The notes: generated from the sequence alone by a model not told the origin. A stretch of DNA of 5,000 bases from Thermoplasmata archaeon (GCA_013329135.1 DUKU01000018.1:1-5000); one strand, 5' to 3'. Positions 1-4,905 are shown, counted from the first letter of the stretch. Numbers and translations are program-made.

Positions 1-795
1 CGGGACGAGCTCAACGAGAAGACCAGGGAATGGGCCGACAAGAGGGACCAGCTCAACTCTCAGGTCAGGAAGCTCATAGAGGAGGCCAACGGCCGGCGCG
101 AGACAAGGGACAAGCTCAACGCCGAAGTCAGAGAGGTCAAGGTCAAGAGGGACGAGTGGAACCGGAAGTTCAACGAGTTCAGCGACAAGGTCATGGACCT
201 CAAGCGCGAGAAGATGCCCAGGAGCGGCCTGTCCATCAAGAAGCTCAAGACGGAGCTCAGGGCGCTCGAGAAGAGGCACATGACCTCCGTCCTCAGCGCC
301 GAGAAGGAGCGGGCGTTGGTGGAGGAGATCGGCGGGCTATCCAACAGGATCAAGACCATGGAGAAGGAGTCGGAGCAGTTCACCGAGGTCAAGGTGGCTG
401 AGAAGGACGCCCGCGACGCGAAGGACAACGCCGAGGGATTCCACAAGCAGGTCTCCGAACTCGCCGAGAAGGCCCAGGCAGAACACGACGCGATGCTCAA
501 GCTCTACGAGGAGGCGGACAGGCTCAGGAAGGAGGCGGACGACGCCCAGGAGAAGTTCATCGAGGCGAAGCTCACCGCCGACGAGGAGCACAGGGAGCAT
601 ATCGAGCACATAAGGCAGGTCCACGACTTCGACAAGATCATATCCGGCATCAGGGACAAGACCCGCAAGGCACGGAAGGAGAAGGACGATGACTCCGTGA
701 AGAAGGAGGCCGAGATGATCTTCGACAAGTTCAAGAGCGGCGAGAAGCTCAGCACCGAGGACATCATGGTCCTCCAGAAATCCGGGTACATGTGA
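1..795 (+). CDS. Archaeal coiled-coil protein, COG1340-like (5' end outside window)
   Basis: The reading frame is open from base 1 to a TGA at 793-795, giving 264 visible residues; the start codon lies to the left. An ATG at 193 is internal, because the same charged helical sequence continues upstream of it. Almost the whole protein is Glu/Lys/Arg/Asp-rich heptad-like sequence with few prolines or glycines, so a long coiled coil is expected. A break at visible residues 72-79 (MPRSGLSI) is followed by the segment TSVLSAEKERALVEEI (95-110), which resembles the conserved 'TxVLSxEKErxLVexI' stretch of the COG1340 archaeal proteins. The last 31 residues form a compact non-coil tail with GEKLSTEDIMVLQKSGYM, also typical of that family. 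Members are usually a little under 300 residues, so roughly 30 may be missing. No signal peptide or membrane segment is visible. The molecular function is unknown; some databases label relatives phosphoserine phosphatase, but no phosphatase motif is present here. Family placement is from memory of its motifs. Confidence 0.88.
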   Translation, partial: RDELNEKTREWADKRDQLNSQVRKLIEEANGRRETRDKLNAEVREVKVKRDEWNRKFNEFSDKVMDLKREKMPRSGLSIKKLKTELRALEKRHMTSVLSAEKERALVEEIGGLSNRIKTMEKESEQFTEVKVAEKDARDAKDNAEGFHKQVSELAEKAQAEHDAMLKLYEEADRLRKEADDAQEKFIEAKLTADEEHREHIEHIRQVHDFDKIISGIRDKTRKARKEKDDDSVKKEAEMIFDKFKSGEKLSTEDIMVLQKSGYM

Positions 796-857
796 CCTGC
801 ACATGCAGCACCGGAACAAGGGGTACGCGCCAGTATGAAAAGCGACGTTTCCTGGAC

Positions 858-873
858 GCTATGCTGGCTATGC
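858..873. repeat. Short tandem-like direct repeat GCTATGC-TG-GCTATGC
   Basis: Two identical 7-bp units (858-864 and 867-873) are separated by TG, giving a 9-bp period, in the gap between the coiled-coil gene and the candidate RNA. Apart from this pair I see nothing convincing in 796-900: no tRNA, no clear promoter, no T-run that would end the upstream gene, only weak 4-bp stems. The repeat could be chance or a protein-binding site about 30 bp upstream of the first TATA-like box. Confidence 0.3.
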
Positions 874-903
874 ATCCTTAGGGGTGCCCTGGGACGCGCA
901 AGG

Positions 904-910
904 TATTTAA
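904..910 (+). promoter_or_regulatory. Possible upstream TATA box (TATTTAA)
   Basis: An A/T-only heptamer in a GC-rich context, 23 bp upstream of a better TATA box. If used, transcription would start near 933 and read through the hairpin at 957-1030. The evidence is only its composition and position, so it may be an accessory or non-functional box. Confidence 0.3.
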
Positions 911-926
911 GCCGCCGCTCGACAAG

Positions 927-934
927 TTTAAATA
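927..934 (+). promoter_or_regulatory. TATA box (TTTAAATA) for the candidate small RNA
   Basis: A good archaeal TATA-like octamer centred near 930-931. Archaeal TATA boxes are normally centred about 26-27 bp upstream of the start site, which predicts initiation at about 957. Base 957 is the first G of the GGGAA that pairs with TTCCC at the 3' end of the hairpin, so promoter spacing and RNA structure agree independently. Confidence 0.5.
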
Positions 935-956
935 GTGCACCACCAATATATCACTC

Positions 957-1030
957 GGGAAATTTTGGGCTAGTTGTTAGAGTGCATCCCATCCCTTCTG
1001 ACAAGGCTAGCCCTTCCCTTCCCTTTTTTT
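957..1030 (+). ncRNA. Candidate structured small RNA, or srp54 leader/attenuator hairpin
   Basis: A long imperfect hairpin can be read directly. GGGCTAG (967-973) pairs with CTAGCCC (1007-1013). After a GG bulge (1005-1006), TTGTTAGA (974-981) pairs with TCTGACAA (997-1004) with one G-U pair. The loop is a 15-nt C-rich segment (982-996). At the base, GGGAA (957-961) can pair with TTCCC at 1014-1018 or 1019-1023. The structure is preceded at the right distance by a TATA box and followed by seven T residues. I do not recognise the family. It lacks a C box (RUGAUGA), a 3' ACA-type box and the conserved loops of SRP RNA, RNase P RNA and tRNA. It could be a free 70-75 nt RNA, the end of a longer transcript, or a conditional leader of srp54, whose own start codon lies 67 bp downstream. 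The pairing is seen; transcription is inferred. Confidence 0.5.
1024..1030 (+). terminator. T7 termination tract after the hairpin
   Basis: Seven consecutive T residues close a 20-nt all-pyrimidine stretch (1011-1030, three CCCTT units and then the T run). Oligo-T on the coding strand is sufficient to stop archaeal RNA polymerase, and here it directly follows a stable stem. It would separate the RNA transcript from srp54, which has its own promoter downstream. Confidence 0.55.
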
Positions 1031-1032
1031 GT

Positions 1033-1042
1033 TCCTATAGGA
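1033..1042. promoter_or_regulatory. 10-bp perfect palindrome TCCTATAGGA upstream of srp54 TATA box
   Basis: TCCTATAGGA equals its own reverse complement. It lies between the T7 tract and the srp54 TATA box, 13 bp upstream of the latter, a place where archaeal regulators can bind. At 10 bp it could also be coincidence, and no second copy was seen in the window. Confidence 0.25.
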
Positions 1043-1055
1043 GCGACTGCACAAC

Positions 1056-1063
1056 ATATTTAT
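1056..1063 (+). promoter_or_regulatory. Probable srp54 TATA box (ATATTTAT)
   Basis: An A/T-only octamer in a GC-rich setting, centred about 38 bp before the srp54 ATG. It predicts a start site near 1086 and a leader of about 12 nt. The leader contains only a weak Shine-Dalgarno-like AAGG around 1085-1088, consistent with a short-leader archaeal mRNA. Confidence 0.5.
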
Positions 1064-1097
1064 CCACACTGTAGCGTTAGCGCGAAGGTCGATTGAG

Positions 1098-2441
1098 ATG
1101 GTACTGGAAGGGCTCGGTGGCGCGCTCAGAGACGCGATAAAGAAGATAGCGAGCGCCTCGCACGTCGATCAGAAGCTGGTCAAGGAGGTCGTCAAGGACG
1201 TCCAACGGGCGTTGCTCCAGGCCGATGTCAATGTCAAGCTCGTGCTCCAGATGACGAAGGAGCTCGAGGACCGTGCCCTGACAGAGAAGCCTCCGGCGGG
1301 GATGAGCCCCAGGGAGCATGTCATAAGGATCGTGTACGAGGAGCTAGTCAAGATCCTGGGAAAGGGGAAGGAGATCCCGGCCAAGCCCCAGAGGATACTG
1401 ATGGTCGGCCTGTACGGGCAGGGCAAGACGACCACCTCGGGCAAGCTAGCCAAGGACCTGCACAAGAGGGGGATGAAGGTCGGGCTCGTCGCGGCGGATG
1501 TGCACCGGCCTGCAGCCTACGACCAGCTGACTCAGATCGGCGCGATGATCAATGTGCCCGTGTTCGGCGACCCCAAGGAGAAGAGCGCGACGAAGATCGC
1601 CAAGAGGGCGATGAAGGAGTTCGACGGGTACGATGTCATCATATTCGACACTTCGGGCAGGCATTCGCTCGAGGACGACCTCATCCGGGAGATAGAGGAT
1701 GTCGCCAAGACCGTGGACGCCGAGCAGAAGATACTAGTCCTGGACGCCCAGACGGGCCAGCAGGCGGGACCACAGGCGAAGGCGTTCCACGACGCCGTCG
1801 GCCTCACCGGGGTAGTCATCACGAAGCTCGACGGCACCGCCAAGGGCGGTGGCGCCCTGAGCGCAGTGGCCGAGACCGGCGCTCCGATATGCTATATAGG
1901 CGTGGGCGAGCACCTCGAGGACCTCGAGAAATTCGACCCTGACAGGTTCATCAGCAGGATGCTCGGCATGGGGGACATAAGATCGCTCATGGAGAGCGCG
2001 AGCGAGGTCATGGACGAGGACAAGGCCGAGGAGGCCGCCCGCAAGATGCTCTCAGGCAAGTTCACGCTCAAGGACATGTACGACCAGATGGAGATGCTCC
2101 AGGGCATGGGCCCGCTCAAGAAGATCACATCCATGCTCCCGGGCTTCGCGGACAAGATAAAGGACCAGGACATGGAGGCCACCCAGGAGAAGCTCCAGAG
2201 GTTCAGGGTCATCATGGACTCGATGACCGATGAGGAGCTCGAGGACCCGAAGCTCATCAAGTCCTCCAGGGTCATGAGGATAGCCAGGGGGAGCGGCACG
2301 ACGCCCAAGGACGTCAAGGAGCTCATCAAGCAGTACAACATGTCCAAGAAAGCCATGAAGGGCTTCATGGGCAACAGGAAGATGAGGCGGCAACTCATGA
2401 AACAGTTCAAAGGCATGGACATATCCGCGAAGGAGGCCTGA
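1098..2441 (+). CDS. srp54: Signal recognition particle 54 kDa protein (SRP54/Ffh)
   Basis: This 447-residue protein is full length for archaeal SRP54. It is the GTPase subunit that binds 7S RNA and the signal peptide of nascent membrane or secreted proteins, then docks with the receptor FtsY at the membrane. The N domain helices (about 1-90) are followed by the G domain with P-loop GLYGQGKTTT (104-113), DVHRPAA (134-140), DTSGR (184-188), TKLDG (242-246), a GVGE closing motif (268-271) and FDPDRFISRMLGMGD (279-293). A methionine-rich M domain (about 300-440) carries the RNA-binding helix-turn-helix around RVMRIARGSG (391-400). The M domain and absence of an acidic N-terminal extension exclude FtsY. 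Several G motifs differ from the commonest forms (GLQGSGKTT, DTxRPAA, DTAGR), but the nucleotide-contacting Gly, Lys, Thr and Asp residues remain. The ATG at 1098 fits the family N terminus and the TATA box upstream. trmY follows after 2 bp. Confidence 0.97.
   Translation: MVLEGLGGALRDAIKKIASASHVDQKLVKEVVKDVQRALLQADVNVKLVLQMTKELEDRALTEKPPAGMSPREHVIRIVYEELVKILGKGKEIPAKPQRILMVGLYGQGKTTTSGKLAKDLHKRGMKVGLVAADVHRPAAYDQLTQIGAMINVPVFGDPKEKSATKIAKRAMKEFDGYDVIIFDTSGRHSLEDDLIREIEDVAKTVDAEQKILVLDAQTGQQAGPQAKAFHDAVGLTGVVITKLDGTAKGGGALSAVAETGAPICYIGVGEHLEDLEKFDPDRFISRMLGMGDIRSLMESASEVMDEDKAEEAARKMLSGKFTLKDMYDQMEMLQGMGPLKKITSMLPGFADKIKDQDMEATQEKLQRFRVIMDSMTDEELEDPKLIKSSRVMRIARGSGTTPKDVKELIKQYNMSKKAMKGFMGNRKMRRQLMKQFKGMDISAKEA
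2431..2436 (+). promoter_or_regulatory. Strong Shine-Dalgarno AGGAGG for trmY inside srp54
   Basis: A perfect AGGAGG lies in the last codons of srp54, 7 nt before the trmY ATG at 2444. The placement fixes the trmY start and argues for translation from a shared mRNA with coupling to srp54 termination. No TATA-like box is visible just upstream. Confidence 0.75.
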
Positions 2442-2443
2442 CG

Positions 2444-3040
2444 ATGAGGAAGTTCGTCGTACTAGGCCACCGGGCCATAACATCAGCCGACTTCAAACTG
2501 GACGACCTCTGTGGATCCACAGGCAGGCTCGACATACTGCTCAGGTGTGTCAACTCGGCGTTCTTCCTCTCGCACGCCATCAGGAAGGATGTGGAGATCG
2601 CCCTCATGCTGCTGGGCGAGCCTAACCCGCCCAAGACCGTCAGGATCGACGGGTCCGAGGTCAAGTATCTCAACCCCGACGAGCGGAGCACGGCCGCGCT
2701 CATCAGGAACGCCCTTCTGCAGAAGGGCGAGGGCGAGAGGAAGTGCTCTCCGGGCATATACGTCTCAGAAAGGAACTACAGGGAGGTCCTGTCCAACATA
2801 TCCAAGGAATCGAAGATCTACTACCTCAAGGAGGACGGGGAGGACATCAGGGACGCGGAGTTCGGTCCCGACTGCACCTTCGTCCTCGGGGACGACCAGG
2901 ACCTGACGCCCGAGGAGGAGGAGATACTCATGGACTACGAGCCGAAGAAGGTCTCCCTGGGGCCGATCAGCTACCACGCGGACCACTGCATCACGCTCGT
3001 GAACAACGAGCTGGACAGAAGGGGACCCGGGTCAGGCTGA
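2444..3040 (+). CDS. trmY: tRNA (pseudouridine54-N1)-methyltransferase TrmY
   Basis: A 198-residue protein matching the archaeal TrmY family of SPOUT (alpha/beta-knot) methyltransferases, which use S-adenosylmethionine to convert pseudouridine-54 in the tRNA T loop to N1-methylpseudouridine. Family landmarks as I remember them from the Methanocaldococcus enzyme are present in order: ITSADFKLDDLCGSTGRLD (12-30), CVNSAFFLSHAIRKDV (35-50), LLGEPNPP (56-63), GSEVKYLNPDER (70-81), SPGIYV (102-107), IYYLKEDGED (125-134), and the C-terminal cofactor-binding knot with VLGDDQ (147-152) and SLGPISYHADHCITLVNNELD (171-191, ending in the conserved HxxHCI-like segment). Length is normal. The enzyme is cytosolic and normally dimeric. 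It follows srp54 by 2 bp with an excellent ribosome binding site, so it is probably the second gene of an srp54-trmY operon. Its last 9 bp overlap the end of the convergent minus-strand gene. Confidence 0.95.
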   Translation: MRKFVVLGHRAITSADFKLDDLCGSTGRLDILLRCVNSAFFLSHAIRKDVEIALMLLGEPNPPKTVRIDGSEVKYLNPDERSTAALIRNALLQKGEGERKCSPGIYVSERNYREVLSNISKESKIYYLKEDGEDIRDAEFGPDCTFVLGDDQDLTPEEEEILMDYEPKKVSLGPISYHADHCITLVNNELDRRGPGSG

Positions 3041-3406
3041 GCTGGGGTCGAGCACCGGGAGGGGCAGTTCGGGAGAGGGGTTCTCCTCCGGGCCTCCGTT
3101 CTCGGGCCAGGTATCGTATTTCGTGACGAACCTGCCGTTCTGGAACTTTATCGACGCGGTCTTGAGCTTGCACTTGTACAGCCTGACCTTGCGTCCCTTG
3201 TAGACCTCCTTCTCGCGGTCTATCGTGACGAGGCCGGCCTGCTCTAGCTCGTGGATCCTCCTGTAGCATGCGGCTATGGGGATCCTGCACACCTTGCTCA
3301 GCCTCTGGGCAGACATAGGCGACGCATAGGTGTAGGCGAGTATCTTCTGCGAATACCCATCCGCCAGGAGCTTCGAGACTTCCATGGACTTCTCTTCAGG
3401 GGTCAT
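3032..3406 (-). CDS. Winged helix-turn-helix (ArsR-like) transcriptional regulator
   Basis: With the start chosen here the protein has 124 residues. Residues 20-62 form a clear winged-helix DNA-binding domain: QKILAYTYASPMSAQRLSKV, then recognition-helix sequence IPIAACYRRIHELEQAGLV, followed by a basic wing (VYKGRKVRLYKC, about 68-79). The C-terminal 25-30 residues are rich in Pro, Glu and Gly and probably disordered. Cys40 and Cys47 bracket the start of the recognition helix and Cys79 lies after the wing. The frame stays open to an ATG at 3515-3517, which would give 161 residues. I prefer the ATG at 3404-3406 because the extra 37 codons contain a TATA-like box and a perfect 16-bp palindrome, and because that TATA box predicts a near-leaderless start about 7 bp before 3406. 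Codon use in part of the extension is coding-like, so the longer form is not excluded. The effector and targets are unknown; self-regulation and control of purB are guesses from position. Confidence 0.78.
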   Translation of the reverse strand: MTPEEKSMEVSKLLADGYSQKILAYTYASPMSAQRLSKVCRIPIAACYRRIHELEQAGLVTIDREKEVYKGRKVRLYKCKLKTASIKFQNGRFVTKYDTWPENGGPEENPSPELPLPVLDPSSA

Positions 3407-3435
3407 GTCCGCTCTGGTGGAATGAGCCCCTGCAG

Positions 3436-3443
3436 CATTTAAG
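3436..3443 (-). promoter_or_regulatory. TATA-like box (CTTAAATG on minus strand) for the regulator gene
   Basis: On the minus strand CTTAAATG is centred about 33 bp upstream of the ATG at 3406, predicting initiation near 3413 and a leader of only some 7 nt. There is no Shine-Dalgarno before that ATG, as expected for a near-leaderless archaeal transcript. The box is nearly symmetric, so its direction rests on the gene position. Confidence 0.42.
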
Positions 3444-3458
3444 CAGGTTCTCTTCAGG

Positions 3459-3474
3459 TTATCAGCGCTGATAA
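3459..3474. promoter_or_regulatory. 16-bp perfect palindrome TTATCAGCGCTGATAA, putative operator
   Basis: The sequence is identical to its reverse complement over all 16 bp, with outer TTATC/GATAA half-sites centred 11 bp apart, about one helical turn, as expected for a dimeric winged-helix protein. It lies 15 bp upstream of the TATA-like box of the regulator gene and about 40 bp upstream of that for purB. A site upstream of TATA/BRE in archaea more often activates than represses. The adjacent regulator is the natural candidate to bind it, but that is inference. Confidence 0.55.
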
Positions 3475-3508
3475 GTAGGCCGAAGCCAGAGGCGACGTCC
3501 TCCAGGCG

Positions 3509-3522
3509 CGAAAACATTATCT
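3509..3522 (+). promoter_or_regulatory. Possible BRE plus weak TATA box for purB
   Basis: CGAAAA (3509-3514) fits the purine/A-rich archaeal TFB recognition element and is directly followed by a weak TATA-like CATTATCT (3515-3522). The spacing predicts a start near 3543-3546, just at the purB ribosome binding site. The TATA match itself is poor. Confidence 0.38.
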
Positions 3523-3537
3523 CCCCTGGGATTATCT
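3516..3537. repeat. Direct repeat ATTATCT (two copies, 15-bp period) at purB promoter
   Basis: ATTATCT occurs at 3516-3522 and 3531-3537. Each copy contains TTATC, the same half-site that forms the arms of the palindrome at 3459-3474. The first copy overlaps the presumed purB TATA box and the second lies just before the predicted start site, so both are placed where a bound protein could block transcription. The motif is short and may be coincidental. Confidence 0.35.
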
Positions 3538-3545
3538 ACTGCCGA

Positions 3546-3554
3546 GGGGAGGAG
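3546..3554 (+). promoter_or_regulatory. Shine-Dalgarno GGGGAGGAG for purB
   Basis: The GGAGG core (3548-3552) is 7 nt from the ATG at 3560. It fixes that ATG as the purB start, in agreement with the family N terminus. Confidence 0.75.
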
Positions 3555-3559
3555 AACCC

Positions 3560-4897
3560 ATGCCAGTCTGTCCATTGGATTTCAGATACGGCCGGCCCGA
3601 GATGAAGGCCATATTCGACGAGGAGAACAGGCTCCAGAGGTTGCTGGACGTGGAGGCCGCCCTCGCCATGGCGCACGCAAAGGTCGGCAACGTCAAGCAG
3701 GACCATGCGGACATCGTCAAGAAGACCGCCTCCACCAGGTACGTCAAGCTCGCACGCGTGCAGGAGATTGACGCCAAGATCAACCACGAGATCACGGCCC
3801 TGATCAGGGCCCTGAGCGAGCAGTGTGGCGAGAGCGGCAAGTACGTCCACGTAGGAGCGACATCCAATGACATACTGGACACGGCCGCCGCCCTACAGAT
3901 CAAGGATGCCATCGACCTCCTCGAGAAGGACCTGGCGGAATTCAGGAAGGTCCTCGCGCAGAAGGCAAGAGAGAACAGGGACACGATCATGGTCGGCAGG
4001 ACTCACGGCCAGTACGCCCTCCCTATCACGTTCGGGCTCAAGGTCGGCAACTACGCGCTCGAGATCCACCGCCAGCAGCAGAGGCTGAAGGAGTGCTCGA
4101 CCAGGATACTCGTGGGCAAGATGAGCGGCGCGGTCGGCACGGGCGCCGGGTTCGGCCCGAAGGCGGTCGACATCCAGAAGGCAGTCATGGCTGAGCTGGG
4201 CCTCGGGGTCGAGGATGGCCCCACCCAGATAGTCGCCAGGGACAGGTATGTCGAGCTGATGTCCGTGCTCTGCAACATCTCATGTTCCATAGAGAAGTTC
4301 GCCACCGAGGTCAGGAACCTGCAGAGGGGCGAGATCGCCGAGGTCTCCGAACCATTCGACGAGAACAACCAGGTGGGGAGCTCGACGATGGCGCACAAGA
4401 AGAACCCGGTGACCGCCGAGAACGTCTGCGGGCTCGCGAGGATAGTCCGGGGGTTCATGTCCCCGTCCTTCGAGAGCGCCATCCTGTGGCACGAGAGGGA
4501 CCTGACCAACTCATCCGCCGAGCGGTTCTTCGTTCCGCACTCGTTCATACTCATGGACGACATGCTGGCGAAGATGACGAAGCTCTTCTCGGGATTGGTG
4601 GTCAACAAGGAGCAGATGGGACGGAACCTGTCCAGGGCCGGCAGCGTCATCATGGCCGAGTCGGTCATACTCGCGCTCGTGGGGAAGGGGATGGGTAGGC
4701 AGGACGCCCACGAGCTCATCAGGAAGTGCAGCATGGAGTCGCAGCGCGAGTGCGAGGAGTTCAAATCGCACCTCATGGCCAACAAGGGCGTCACCTCGCT
4801 CCTGTCGGAGGCTGAGATAGACGCGGCGCTGGACCCGAGAGCCTATCTGGGCACAACTGGTCAGACCGTTGACAACATCCTCAAGATTGTTTCGTGA
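3560..4897 (+). CDS. purB: Adenylosuccinate lyase (PurB)
   Basis: A 445-residue member of the fumarase/aspartase superfamily. It eliminates fumarate twice in purine synthesis: SAICAR to AICAR in the IMP pathway, and adenylosuccinate to AMP. The N terminus (PLDFRYGRPEMKAIFDEENRLQ, 5-26) is typical of PurB rather than argininosuccinate lyase or fumarase. Conserved active-site regions follow in order: HVGATSNDI (97-105), GRTHGQYALP (146-155, His149 the expected catalytic acid), the superfamily signature GSSTMAHKKNP (273-283, in the mobile loop with the catalytic serine), and WHERDLTNSSAERF (310-323), a PurB hallmark. The signature has Ala278 where Pro is common, which still fits the general superfamily pattern. 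Three helical domains and a homotetramer built of shared active sites are expected from the family. Length is normal and no frame disruption is seen. It is transcribed away from the regulator gene, and a tRNA gene begins 43 bp after its stop. Confidence 0.96.
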   Translation: MPVCPLDFRYGRPEMKAIFDEENRLQRLLDVEAALAMAHAKVGNVKQDHADIVKKTASTRYVKLARVQEIDAKINHEITALIRALSEQCGESGKYVHVGATSNDILDTAAALQIKDAIDLLEKDLAEFRKVLAQKARENRDTIMVGRTHGQYALPITFGLKVGNYALEIHRQQQRLKECSTRILVGKMSGAVGTGAGFGPKAVDIQKAVMAELGLGVEDGPTQIVARDRYVELMSVLCNISCSIEKFATEVRNLQRGEIAEVSEPFDENNQVGSSTMAHKKNPVTAENVCGLARIVRGFMSPSFESAILWHERDLTNSSAERFFVPHSFILMDDMLAKMTKLFSGLVVNKEQMGRNLSRAGSVIMAESVILALVGKGMGRQDAHELIRKCSMESQRECEEFKSHLMANKGVTSLLSEAEIDAALDPRAYLGTTGQTVDNILKIVS

Positions 4898-4905
4898 GCA
4901 AAGGT

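Noticed and set aside
797..808. CTGC-ACAT-GCAG hairpin just after the coiled-coil gene as a terminator
   Set aside because: Only 4 bp of stem and no T-run follows; not convincing as a terminator.
957..1030. SRP 7S RNA, suggested by closeness to srp54
   Set aside because: Far too short (7S is about 300 nt) and lacking the conserved GGAA-type tetraloop and asymmetric loop of helix 8.
957..1030. C/D box or H/ACA guide RNA
   Set aside because: A CTGA (998-1001) exists but no RUGAUGA C box; an internal loop resembling a pseudouridylation pocket can be drawn, but no ACA/ANA box follows the basal stem and no K-turn is evident.
835..1074. A 79-residue plus-strand reading frame in the gap before srp54
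   Set aside because: No ribosome binding site, mixed composition with many Ser/Pro/Cys, no G/C third-position bias like the neighbours, and it spans two TATA boxes, the hairpin and the T7 tract.
1892..2483. Long minus-strand open frames under srp54
   Set aside because: They mirror the GC-rich third positions of srp54; their products are Leu/Ser/Met-rich with no recognisable domain, and srp54 itself is certain. The same applies to frames opposite purB and the coiled-coil gene.
4688..4695. GGGATGGG in purB, complementary to the CCCATCCC loop of the candidate RNA
   Set aside because: An 8-nt match deep inside a coding region is likely to arise by chance in GC-rich DNA of this length, and it is not near a start codon.
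3560..4897. Argininosuccinate lyase, fumarase or aspartase instead of PurB
   Set aside because: The PLDFRYGRPEM N terminus and the WHERDLTNSSAERF segment are specific to adenylosuccinate lyases.
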